Below, piece by piece: positions 1-10,000 of a stretch of 12,179 nt of DNA. Both the position numbers and the translations under genes were made by a program. The stretch covers positions 8,339 through 20,517 of the forward strand of contig JAAAVE010000396.1 in NCBI GenBank assembly GCA_015679605.1. The letters are read 5' to 3'. The DNA is from Podila epigama (lineage: Eukaryota > Mortierellomycota > Mortierellomycetes > Mortierellales > Mortierellaceae). Within the stretch, counting starts at the first letter, position 1, and the number at the start of each line of letters is the position of its first letter. The notes below the pieces were generated by a model. The model saw nothing but the letters and a program-made list of their open reading frames with translations, searched no databases and was not told where the DNA came from.

Positions 1-244
1 AATAGGACCATTTACAATAGACGTGAATTAATCACACACACACACACATTTTATACATGTTTGTACTACGAATATCAAGTATCAAGGACATGGTACATGG
101 TTGGTTGGTTGGTACATGGTACATGGAAGGAAGCAAGAGAGTCATAATGGGACATACATTGATCATAACACAAAATATATACATATACAAGCGGTTACAC
201 CTTCACATCCTGTTCCTTGTTCATGCCCATATCATTACATCTTT
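1..244. other. 3' flank of ATG7, no gene seen
   Basis: This is AT-rich sequence downstream of the ATG7 stop. It holds a (CA)8 run at 33-48 and three copies of GGTACATGG (92-100, 111-119, 118-126) around a TTGG repeat. No canonical AATAAA was seen on the minus strand. Short open frames on the plus strand have no recognisable product. Confidence 0.6.
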
Positions 245-2837
245 TCAACCATCCAGGTCATCATCACTACCCATATCGTCGTCCTCATCTTCATCCCAAT
301 CCATATCAAGATTCTCTGATTCTTCCTTCATCTGAGTCAGTCCTGTCACATCCTCAAGGTGCTTGGCGTCCTGGAATACTTTGAGCAAAAACTCGAACCC
401 TTCTCGCTCATACGTCTCGAGAATAGCATCCGAACATGCTGTGCATCGGTCATATGCTTGTCCCGAAATCAACAGGTTCTTGAATCGTGACAGAAATCCG
501 CGAATCTGGTGAGGTAACAATCCTAATGTCGAACCAGATGTTCTATCGCTTCCTGAAGCTCCTGAATCATCTTCTCCAGCGTCTCCTCGATCCGCTGGTG
601 CTCTCACCCTAACGATTGGCGAAACAGGACAAAAATAATATGGTATAGATGAACGTCAACTCTCTACATGTGGGCCCTAGCATCTTTATCGGAGGAGTGC
701 CAAGTCTCTAGATTAGGACCATGGCACTTTACACTTGCAGCAGGAAACTTACCCTGATGGGTGATGTAGTAGCGATACAAGCATCTCAACGGCCATTGCA
801 CTAGCAATTGCTGAAAGTCCGGGTCTCGTCACTGTACATTGCTGGTCAAGCGTCCTATCTGACAAAGACTGGGAGTAGAATCCAAAATGACATGCACAAA
901 TGGGGAATGTAAGAACGTAATTCGAAAAAAGATACTAAAAAAAAGAGAGCATGACTTTGTTACAAATATGCAAAAGAAAGGCAAAGTCTCTTACATCCGT
1001 TGGAGCGACAACATCGTTGCAAAAGTAACATCCCAATGGTGTAGATCCTGAAGTAGAATGGTAAGCCTTGTCCTGGCCAACACCATGACGCATGACAAGG
1101 AAAGTATCAAAGCCCAAGGCTGCATTGATAACAATCTATTATTTAAGGGTGAGGCATTAGCATTTTTGAATTGGTTGTTGTAAGGAAAATAGAAAAAAAA
1201 ATGACGCCTACCTTGTTCTTGCGAGCTCCGAGTAGAGTGGGTAGCCATCTGCTTTCACGGCTATCCATAAGTAAAAAGATAGCATCATGCTCATCAAATA
1301 GATGCTCAAGTCGTTCCACATCTTTATGTGCAGCATCGTAACCTTGGGCAGATATTGGGTGCCCAGGCATTGGGATCGACATTGAGATCCCCACTGCGTT
1401 CTACAAAAAAAAAGTGAAGAGACGAGAAACACAGATGTTGAGTAAGATCAGCAAGATGGAGAGGTGAAGGACAACAAATAGAACAAGAAGAACAAGAAAG
1501 AAACACTGAGGGTGGGAGGCACCCCATCTCTTCTTAGAGTATACGTACTACACCTGGATAGACTCGGCGAAGGTTGGCAGCAGCAGTCGCAGCCTTTTCC
1601 TTGCCTCCTTCGAGACAATCTTCGAAATCAAAGAGGGGTTGGCGAACAGGATTTGAAAACGAGACTTTGGCACTATCGACAAAAGTGATGTTACGGACGC
1701 CCCAACCCAAGAGCGATCGAGCAACATAACAACCAAGTGTACCTGCTCCCAAGAGCAAACACCGGGTTCCTTGAACCTTTTCCAATTCTAGTCCTGGTAG
1801 TAGTCTCCATCGCATGAGTTTCAAGTTGAGATCAACTGCCGTGTCAGCCAAACGTGCTGGGTCCATCAATGGTGCCAAATCTGCCAAGCGTGGGCCTAAC
1901 TTGCCCTGAGCATTCTTTTCCCATCCAACAGCCTTTGGACATTCTAATGAAAACGTAGAAATAGAATGGTCGTTGCGGATTTAGCAACAGTCATGGTATG
2001 GAGTCCTGCCTTTTTCGAACTATCCTTGCCTCCTTGTTCGAATAAAAGGATTCAATTCAAGAGCACTGAAAAAATGTCGCGACATTCATTTTGAGCATAG
2101 CGTCACAACGTTACCATTGATGGGGACATGAGTTTCTTGTTGCGCCGAGAATAGTTTGCTTGAGGAGATGTCACCTTTTCCTGGCACTTCACGGAGGCAA
2201 AGAATGCGTATATTTGTCTTTTTCCACTGATGTTGAACAAGGGCCAAAAGGTTTCGCAAAGGCCAGCCAGGATGGTTGTCGAGTGAGGAAGGATCAGCAA
2301 AGCCCACTATGATCTTTTGTTGTTGTTGTTATTGGAAAAGATAAGTTCATGGTTATCACGGGAGCGCCTTGACATTTTTCGTCAGCGATGGGTCATGTGG
2401 AATTATCTCCCAGAGACGTTGAAAAGAAAAGAAAAGAAAACGAAAAAGAAAAGGAGGACATGGTGTTACCTGGCTATCATCGTATCCAGCATAAAATGAC
2501 TCCCACTCTTGAAGAGGGGCGACTTCAAGGCTCGAATCATGTTGCAGTTGTCTGACCAAGAAGAAGCCGTGTTGAGTTTGTGAATGAGTCTGTCGGTACT
2601 GTCCCAGTTGATCCCTCAGACTGTCGACTTGAGCAGGTGACCATGTGGCAGATATGTCACCCATAGCACTGTACGTCCAGGTAGGTGTCGCCACAAGGGC
2701 TGGGAATGCAAACCAGTAATAAAACTTGAACTTTTTCAAGTCGGCAAAGGTGATGAGAAGAAACCTATTCAAGACATCCGGACTCTGAATTGCATGGCCA
2801 GACGTGATATCATTCCAGATCTTGAGTGTGAGTGAAT

Positions 2838-2888
<51 letters not shown>

Positions 2889-3539
2889 TGTGTGTGTGTG
2901 TGTGTGTGTGAAAAGCGCAGCAGAATGTTAGTGTTTCTTGCATTGTGACGATATGAGAAGAGAAAGCATGACCCTCCATCTTTTTCCTTTTCTTTTTTTT
3001 TCTTTCTTTTCTCTTGTTTCCTCCTTTTGGTAAATGGTACCTGTTCTGCCACGGAAAGGAATATTTTCGCCTTGTCAATGGCTTTAAAATCTTCGATGGT
3101 ATTAGTGTTTTTGAGTACGCCAGGTGCTGGAAACGTAAAGGCTGGGTTTCTTGAGAGTATAAGAATGTATCAAAAGGAGGTTCAAGATGTTCTTGTCAGT
3201 CATATCGGGGGGGTTTTTTTATCTCACTATCTCACTTTACACACAAAAAGATAGCTCCGAGTCATGAGGAAAACATATGTAAACATAACAAGACTCGACT
3301 CACTTGTAACTAGCACTCGACTCTTGCTCAGGAAACGCAGCTGGTCCGAGGCAGAGACGCGCAGGTAAGGCGACTGTCGTTTCCTTGCCTGGGAGTTTCA
3401 CTTGCTGTCCTGTAGAGTAGTATCCGTGGATATCCTTGGTCGAGTCGTCGAGTTTGAAGACATCCATCTTGCGTTGGGTCAAGACTTGCCAAAATGGAGC
3501 CTCCACGGCTGAGGCCCATGGGTGGAATTGCAGTAGCAT
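245..3539 (-). CDS. ATG7: ATG7, E1-like enzyme activating Atg8 and Atg12 (nine exons)
   Basis: Exons in transcript order: 3539-3304, 3149-3041, 2820-2470, 2313-2115, 1943-1549, 1400-1212, 1135-995, 868-753, 608-245 (TGA at 247-245). All eight introns (76-220 nt) are GT-AG, all phases match, and the sum is 2100 nt, or 699 residues, within the usual Atg7 size. Seen in the protein: an N-terminal domain beginning MLLQFHPW, with [13 protein letters not shown] and the [18 protein letters not shown] block; [22 protein letters not shown]; the ATP-binding GAGTLG (364-369); SNPVRQ (395-400); [18 protein letters not shown]; zinc pairs C529/C532 and C634/C637; catalytic C551 in [21 protein letters not shown]; and a very acidic tail. 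Known family role: cytosolic homodimer that adenylates Atg8 and Atg12, forms a thioester with them, and passes them to Atg3 and Atg10. The start at 3539 matches the family N-terminus; the frame stays open upstream but is unlike Atg7. Identity is certain; individual splice choices are inferred from homology and phase. Confidence 0.95.
2821..3040 (-). other. ATG7 intron 2, carrying a long CA/CT microsatellite at its 3' end
   Basis: Donor GTACC after VAEQ and acceptor CTCAAG before IWNDI give a 220-nt intron. In the transcript sense it contains (CA)12 and then (CT)23, ending about 20 nt before the acceptor, so the CT repeat takes the place of the polypyrimidine tract. The length is not a multiple of three. 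If the intron is retained, translation runs on from exon 2 through an HT/LS dipeptide repeat and stops near 2810, just inside exon 3. Confidence 0.85.
2841..2910. repeat. Compound microsatellite (AG)23(TG)12
   Basis: On the plus strand, 23 uninterrupted AG units (2841-2886) are followed directly by 12 TG units (2887-2910). The repeat lies wholly inside ATG7 intron 2. Confidence 0.97.
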
Positions 3540-3945
3540 GAGAGATTGTTGTTCCTGTTGTTGGTGTTGTTGGAATGGAGTGCAATGGTGAAATTCAGTT
3601 GAAGTGAAAGTTGAAAAGTGAAAAATGAAAGTGAAGTCAAAGTGAAAAGTCGACAGAAACAATAAAATAACGCGTCGAAGGCGTCGAAGGCATTTGAAGG
3701 CGTCGAGTGCGAAAAGTGATCGTTGAGAGCTTGAATTAAGGGGTGTATCAATGCAATGGACTCTCCATTTTTTCACTTGTCTATTTTTTTTTTTCCATTC
3801 GAGATTTCGGTTGATCAATTTTACATTTTATTGCATTTGGTATTTTTCCATTCATTCATTCTTTCTTTTTCCTTCTGTAATCATCAGTACACATCCTTAT
3901 TTTTTTTTGCACAAACACAGCACAAGACAACACTCTCACTCTCCA

Positions 3946-3953
<8 letters not shown>

Positions 3954-3975
<22 letters not shown>
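3954..3975. repeat. (CA)11 microsatellite
   Basis: Eleven perfect CA units follow a CT-rich stretch in the divergent intergenic region. Confidence 0.95.
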
Positions 3976-3977
<2 letters not shown>

Positions 3978-4155
3978 CACACCAACACTCGTTCATTCCA
4001 CTTTTGGAGGTACTCTACTGTCTAGTCAAGGTAAACAGTTTTTCGCAATCAACCCAACGAACGCTCTTTATATTTTTTTTGACCAATGACCCATCATGGT
4101 CTTTTTGCTTACCATCTTTCAATCACATGTTCTCAATCGCTGTAGGCCTCTTTCA

Positions 4156-4165
4156 TATTTATACA
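4156..4165 (+). promoter_or_regulatory. Possible TATA-like element for the oxygenase-like gene
   Basis: The sequence TATTTATACA lies about 70-80 bp before the ATG at 4237. It is one of several AT-rich stretches here, so the assignment is weak and rests on motif and spacing only. Confidence 0.25.
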
Positions 4166-4236
4166 AAAGGAATTATTTATTCCACTCATTGTAAGCAAAA
4201 TACCCAACATTCAACTTTAAAAATACACGGTCCTTC

Positions 4237-6883
4237 ATGAAATCAAGATCCAGGAACAGCAGAGGATCAAAAAAGTCCATCAACATTGACTTGCGGGCTT
4301 CATTCAAGTTACCACCAAAGGATCAACCCAGCTCAAAGGATGGCCCAAAGGATGGTCCAAACCCGTCAATACAGCCACCAGTTACAGGCACAAAATCAGC
4401 ACAAAATGATAGTCCGCGTCCCGGTCAAGGTCAAGGTCAAGGTCATGGACAAGGACGAGGAGGTGGACAAGCAAGTCAAAAGGATCATAGGACGGGAATG
4501 AATGTGACACATCACCACCACCACCACAACCACCGACTCGCGACTTCTATGGAAACGGATTATATTGAGGCACTCTACTCTCGTATGTCAATGCAGGAAC
4601 ACAACACAAGCTATACCTCGTCCAATGATCGTGATCGTGATGTCGATACAGCGACTCTCATTGCTCGCCACAGTGGATCAGAGAGTAATGATAACAGCAG
4701 CCTTGACGGAGTGAGGGAGGTGGAAGGCGAGAACGATGACGGTGATGGAATAGAAGAGGATGTTGACGATGAGGAGGAGGAGGATGATGATGATTACATC
4801 GACTGCTCGGAAGATGCTGACGGTGAATACGATGATCATGACGGACAGGAAATGTATGGCCAGGACGAGGACGAAGAGGCAGCCACGAGGGACGCCATCC
4901 TCATGGAGTTGCAACGCGATCATCTAGAGTTCGAGGAGAATGTACGCCAGCTGCAAGAGCAATTGAAGCAACACAGTGCCTTCAATACACCGTCCGGGGA
5001 CATGATGGACGACGGGACGTACAGCAGCGGAGAAGATCGTTCTGTTGACTCTGTAGAGGTATACGGCGACCCCGGCAATGGCTACACAATCGACTCTTTT
5101 CTGCAAAACACGGGCGTCTGTGTGCGTTGTCCAGAACCTCAGTCACATTACTGTCTGGAGACCTATGGTGTCCTCTGGCGTCCCTTCATTGTCCGCGCTC
5201 TGGCCACCGCTGCTGCTGCCATTGCTCTCTTCCATTCCGAACTACAGGCATCCCAGTCAAATACTAAGCAAGGGACTGTTCCGGTCAAAGACTATTCGCA
5301 GTTCCTGCCTCGACCTCAGCCATCCATGTCTCGCGAATCTCACCGGGTACTCAACGGCAAGAGGTACTTGAGACGTTTTTTTTGTAGAGAGAATGTAACA
5401 AATGTTGTCACCATGATTTACTGCAAATGGATCCTCCCTTTCCTTTGGTCAACATCCTAACTCATGCACACATGTATCTCTCTTTCACTCGATCTTTCTC
5501 TCGTCATGGTCATGACTACATTCTTACTAAATAGCTCGAGAACAAAGTCTGGCACTGGACCGTCAACTCTTCCATCCAATCCCATTCAACGACACAATAT
5601 ATACCCTCTTCCTCCGAATTCCCCTTACAAGTTTGGACGACAGGCGAGCAACTACCTGGAACCTGTTGGCGAATTCCACGAGTTCCAGTCAGCAGAGGGG
5701 AACTCGCGTCAAGTGCTCTTACATGTCTGGCCACCTTCGAACCTAGATGTGACGCTACTTCAGAAACTGGAGGCGGCCTGTCGAGATTTTCAGGAACATG
5801 AAGTCGTACGTGGCCACAGTGGAGACGGGTTTCTGAATGGCTGGAGACCTTCATGGAAACATCCCCATCAGACCGGTGTCCTCAGATTCGGTCACTGGAG
5901 AGTGCGAGCTTCCTCAGACCATGGAACGGAACTTTATGTAAGTGTTTATAGGCAACATCTCGTTATTGTTTTTTTGTCTGACGTTTTTTGACATGCATCC
6001 ATATACGCGCGTTGACTGGATTACCTCACCAAAGAGATGCAATTGGGCATAGAAATAGGAAGAAAAAAAAACGCCTTATTTCTAACAACTTTCTTCCATC
6101 TTTCTGAAATGATAGGCACCATTTCAGACGCCTCTCACGTTAGCAGCTGCGGGCGGCTCTATTCTAGGATCGTCTGTGATAATTGGTGTCAACAACGATG
6201 GGTCTCGCCCTTCGGCAGAGACTGGTGCGGGCAGTGGTTCTGGGCATGACATGCACGACCGAACAAAGGCCCATGCTCAGGCACAAGCCCGTGGCCGGAA
6301 CGGACATCATCATGCGAATGACCATCATGGCCATGCTCATGTCCATGACCATTACTCCTCAGGACAGTCATGTCAACATAATCACTCGTCTCCATCCGCA
6401 CCACCACCCGTCCCTCCACCGCCTCCACCTCAATCGCAGCAAGAGATTACACAGCGAGTCGATCAATCCCGTCTACTGCGCCTAGTACGAGCAACTCAGA
6501 TGGTAGAGAAGGGTATTATCGCGCGACATCTCAAATACCTGTTCCCAACCCTGTACGAAAAGTACCATGGCCTCCAGTTTGGGACACCACGTCTGTATGA
6601 CGCAGTGGCAACGGTGGCATTGGCTATGGATGTGTCGCCTCGACTGCATCATGACAAGGCTCATACAAAGCATGGCTTTTGCTGGATTGTTGCCTGTGGT
6701 GATTTCGTTGGTGGAGATCTTTGCATTCCAGAATTGGGCAAGCGTGTTGTGATGCGGCCGGGCACTGTGGTCGCCATCAGGTCGACTGTTGTTGCTTATT
6801 ATATCGAGAGATATGCCAGGAACACGAGCATGTACACCATGTATGCCTACACGGCTGACAATTGCTGGCCACCTAGCGAATGA
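4237..6883 (+). CDS. Large protein with degenerate TET/JBP-like 2OG-Fe(II) oxygenase domain (three exons)
   Basis: Exons 4237-5363, 5535-5937 and 6116-6883 join in phase (GTACTT...TAG, GTAAGT...TAG) to give 765 residues and a TGA stop. N-terminal half: basic and polar start, Gly-Gln repeat, His6 run (~92-98), strongly acidic block (~160-216), probable coiled coil (~215-246), and a Cys/His cluster C295-x2-C298-x5-H304-x-C306. After residue 530 come HxH-rich and poly-Pro stretches (~550-617). The C-terminal ~130 residues read like the fungal TET/JBP-like dioxygenase core: H688-H689-D690, GFCW, GDFVGGDLCIPELG, MRPG and RST. The HxD motif is kept, but the position of the second iron ligand is Tyr (~Y738) and that of the 2OG-anchoring Arg is Met (~M749), so activity is doubtful. 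Family members oxidise bases or proteins; the substrate here is unknown. Fold assignment is from recalled family patterns. Both acceptors have in-frame alternatives (5541, 6128). Confidence 0.75.
4425..4470 (+). repeat. GGTCAA hexamer repeat encoding a Gly-Gln run
   Basis: Imperfect GGTCAA/GGACAA hexamers encode alternating Gly-Gln (with Gly-His and Gly-Arg variants) near residues 63-77 of the oxygenase-like protein. This is a coding microsatellite, probably variable in length between strains. Confidence 0.8.
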
Positions 6884-7071
6884 AGACAATGAATGATGCC
6901 ACATTTTTCCCTCTCACTCTCTTTTTTCTGTTCCATATTCATTCCTCCATGAGAAACCTCACGAGTGGATAATGTATTTTATACATAATAAAAACAAGAG
7001 TGTGGTGACATGGGTGAAGTTTTTTTTTATATGAAAAAAATAATTTCATTTCGATACAACAAAAAAAAAAG
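6884..7071. terminator. Shared convergent 3' region with a poly(A) signal
   Basis: These 188 bp separate the stops of two convergent genes. A canonical AATAAA at 6987-6992 on the plus strand lies about 100 nt past the oxygenase-like stop and probably directs its polyadenylation. T- and A-runs follow (7020-7070). No clear AATAAA was seen on the minus strand. The 3' UTRs of the two genes probably overlap. Confidence 0.55.
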
Positions 7072-10000
7072 CTATGCATTTTCAACGCGGTCCAGAGGAA
7101 ACATGTGGACAGGAGCCGAGTTAAAGGGGTCGTGATTTGAGTGCTGCGGATGGTTCGAGTGCTGGGAAAGGTGCAATGAATGTGAATGCTGTTGATGGTG
7201 CTGTTGATGGTGTTGTTGTTGTTGATGATGATGGTGTTGTTGCTGCTGTTGTTGTGAAGGATGGGCCGAGTGTGAATGCGACTGGTGAGAAAGTTGTTGG
7301 GAAGGGTGCGGATGGGGATGATATGTGTCGGACATGATAAGGAGCCCTGGGTTACCCGGAATGGCTGTCGAGTCAAGGCCAGCGAGACCTCCGGACAATG
7401 ACTGTTGTGGGTGTTGTTGTTGTTGTTGTTGCTGCTGGTTGTGCTGCTGCTGATGTGGATGTTGAGGATGATGAGGATGGTGATGATGATGATGACCTGG
7501 TAATGGCACGCCGGAAGAAGAAATATCTAAATGGCTCATCATATGCGTTGTATTCATGGCCGCACCAAAGGAAGGCGTCGGGCCTGGGCTAGGTCCACCA
7601 AACTCTTGCCGCGTAAAGCAGTCGTCGCTTAGGGATCGTTTACGATCATTGGGAGGCGAGAGACCAAGACCGAGACCGTAGCTAGCATCGGCAACGGGTG
7701 AAGAAACGGAAGAGGGGCGACCTTTTTGGTTGGGAGCAGTCTTGACAGAGATGACACAGCCTGGATAGGTCACGACATAGTCAGACGAGGTCAAGGGTGA
7801 GCTAGAGGTGGAGGAAGTGGAAGGACAACATGTGGGGTTGGTGCTTGTGGGTGAAGTAACGCTCATGGAGGCGGAGGAAGTAGAAGAGGTGGACGATGAG
7901 TTGGCGGCCATGGACATGGCCATGCCTCCGAGGGTAATTCCGGCAACAGATGCTTGGTTCATTCCACCGGGGATGCCAGCCATTCCTCCAATGGCTCCCA
8001 TGCCTCCGCCAGCAGAGGAAGAAGAGCAAGTGGAAGAGGACGACATGGGAGGTGGTGAGGTAACGACACGAGAAGAGGCGCCGGCGGGGTCGATACGGAG
8101 CTGTTCACAGATTTCAACGAGTACGTTCTCGAGGCTAGAGTTGACCTTGTAGGAGAGTGAGGGGTCAGCACTGGCGATGCTGGCGACACGGGCTGCGAGG
8201 TCCATGGTGGAAAAGACGCGAGTTTCCGAGTCTCGGAGACGGATTTGCTTGCGCTCTTCGGTGAGGCGGTTGTAGAAGCGACGCTCGTCCCAGACGAGGT
8301 CCGGAAAGTCGTCCTTGATGCGCTCACGCGTTTCGGAGGTGGTGAGGTTGCGCTGGTTGGCGTAGAAGGCTATCCGGTCAAAGACAGCTTGAGGCCACGG
8401 CTGGCGAATGTCATCTGGCGAGATGAGGGGGTGGTTGTGGACCATGGAAGCAGGATTCATGGCCTTTCGAAAGATCCAGAGCTTTGATTCTTGTTGGTAG
8501 AGTGTAATTCGCCACTTGCAGTCGCAGCGCATAGATAGGCGCTTGCGTTTAATTTCCTTGTTGTTCTTGACCGAGTCTGGAACACCTTCACGCGAGCAAT
8601 ACAGGTACACGTTCTAATTTGAGACGGTCAGTGATGGTGGTCAGTGGTGGTAGTAGATATATGAGAGTGTGTAACGAGAGTGCGTACGAGAGTGAGTATG
8701 AGAGTGAAGAAAATGGAAAAGAAATAAAGAAAAAGGTCTTTGACAAAACGAAGGAGAGAAAAGAAGTACACCAGTTCTTTACTCGCTTTGTCGCACCTCC
8801 TTGATTTGCAGGAAGATGAAAGTGTTTGAGGATATTGTTGTTGTTGTTGTTGTTGTTGTTGTGTGTCTTTGATTAAAGCACGAATGGAGACACAACATAA
8901 CACGACAACAACAACAGGGCACAGGCCACCGATTGTCACAACAAAAGTAAGAATGAGAGCGAGGTGTTGTGACATGAACAGGCTGTTGGTTTGCTATCGT
9001 GCCAACCAATGTGCGACGTGTGCCAATGTGTCGAGAGAGGACAGGGTGACAATGTGACAGGAAGAGGGAGAGAGAGAGAAGGGACAGAGGAGGGGTGAAG
9101 ACGCGCTTGTCGGGGTGAGAAGTGTAAAAAAGAACATGTGCCCATGTGCTTGGAAAAGGGTGGATGAGGATGGGGATGGGGATGGATGGATCAATGGAAA
9201 CCAACCACAGCCGCAACAACAACAATAACGACAACAACAACAACACATCTCAGAGCACACAAGTCCTCATCATCAAGGCCAAGAAACTTGGCATGGCATA
9301 GCATATTGCCATGGGAAACAAATCCTTGTACCATGGTCCATGGTACAAACACACTCACACAACAACAACAATAAAAAAAAAAGGGTCAATGGCATCGACA
9401 CTCTCTCGATTCGGGTGGATAGCATCCGAGCATGCAGGTGCAGCATGGTGTATGCGCAAAGTTGCACAAACACGCGCAAATGTGTCTGTTGAACATACCA
9501 TGCATGCAATGGCTAACATGCACCATGCTCATGCACACACACACACAGAGAGAGAGAGAGAGAAAAGAAAATGAAAATGAAAAGTATAAAAGGATTGCCT
9601 CCCAAAAGCATTCCCTTCTCTCTCTCTTTCTCTCTCTTTGCACTTTACACACACCACAGATTTACTCACATCACAGATTTACACACACCACAGATTCAGA
9701 TGCACACAAATACATTTACGCACATCTATCCCAATCAACCCACTCTCATTCCATACTCCCCTTGCCCCCTTATCTTTATCTCTCCACACTCCAGTTGCTA
9801 GTGATTGAATCCATTACATCCATTACATCCATTGTATCCATCGGCCATGCGACATCGCTTGCAGGAAAAGGGATATTCCCGCCAAAAAAAAAAAAAAAAA
9901 AAAAACCATGTCATGTCATGTCATGTCATGTCATGTCCCATGCATAAATGACATGGGTCTGGTAATTGTGTGTCGCATTTCGCGTGTTGAATGTTACCTT

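Larger units (their letters stand above)
3540..4236. promoter_or_regulatory. Divergent intergenic region between ATG7 and the oxygenase-like gene
   Basis: These 697 bp separate the two start codons and must hold both 5' leaders and both promoters. Contents: GTGAAA-type repeats (about 3600-3650), a repeated GGCGTCGAA motif (about 3671-3707), several T-tracts (about 3785, 3900, 4073), CT-rich DNA and a (CA)11 run. A TATTTATA-like element at about 4156-4165 lies about 75 bp before the plus-strand ATG. No protein gene is supported here. That this is shared regulatory DNA is inferred from the geometry. Confidence 0.5.
8614..9997 (-). other. Long intron of the FAR1-type gene
   Basis: The 1384-nt intron has donor GTAACA after SSNK and acceptor AAATTAG before NVYLYC, phase 0. 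It is about nine times longer than the other introns in this window. It contains (TTG)9 at 8835-8861, CAA-rich DNA near 9211-9245, a 23-bp palindrome, GA/CT runs, imperfect CACACCACAGATTTA repeats (about 9645-9695), ATCCATTACA repeats (about 9808-9838), an A22 run and a CATGT array. No further exon is needed to complete the domain. An extra small exon or an alternative transcription start inside it cannot be excluded. Confidence 0.7.

Noticed and set aside
1143-1887. ATG7 fragments as separate small genes
   Set aside because: They are consecutive exons of one gene, with matching phases and GT-AG introns, and join into continuous Atg7 sequence.
3300-3818. Longer ATG7 start at 3818
   Set aside because: The added ~93 residues are basic, Phe-rich and Gln-rich, unlike any Atg7. 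The family N-terminus begins at MLLQFHPW.
7137-7592. Plus-strand Val/Asp-rich open frames opposite the FAR1 gene
   Set aside because: They are antisense reflections of the Gln/His codon repeats.
8779-8830. Small extra exon in the FAR1-gene intron (frames containing FLQIKEVRQSE or SSSCKSRRCDKASKEL)
   Set aside because: The domain reads straight from SSNK to NVYLYC in phase without it, and neither frame resembles FAR1 sequence.
9600-9700. CRISPR-like array from the CACACCACAGATTTA repeats
   Set aside because: There are only about three imperfect copies with no unique spacers, in a eukaryotic intron rich in simple repeats.
9150-9936. A22 run in the intron as the tail of a SINE or retrocopy
   Set aside because: No clear target-site duplication, no polymerase III boxes and no recognisable body were seen upstream. 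The run is flanked by other simple repeats, so a microsatellite explains it better.
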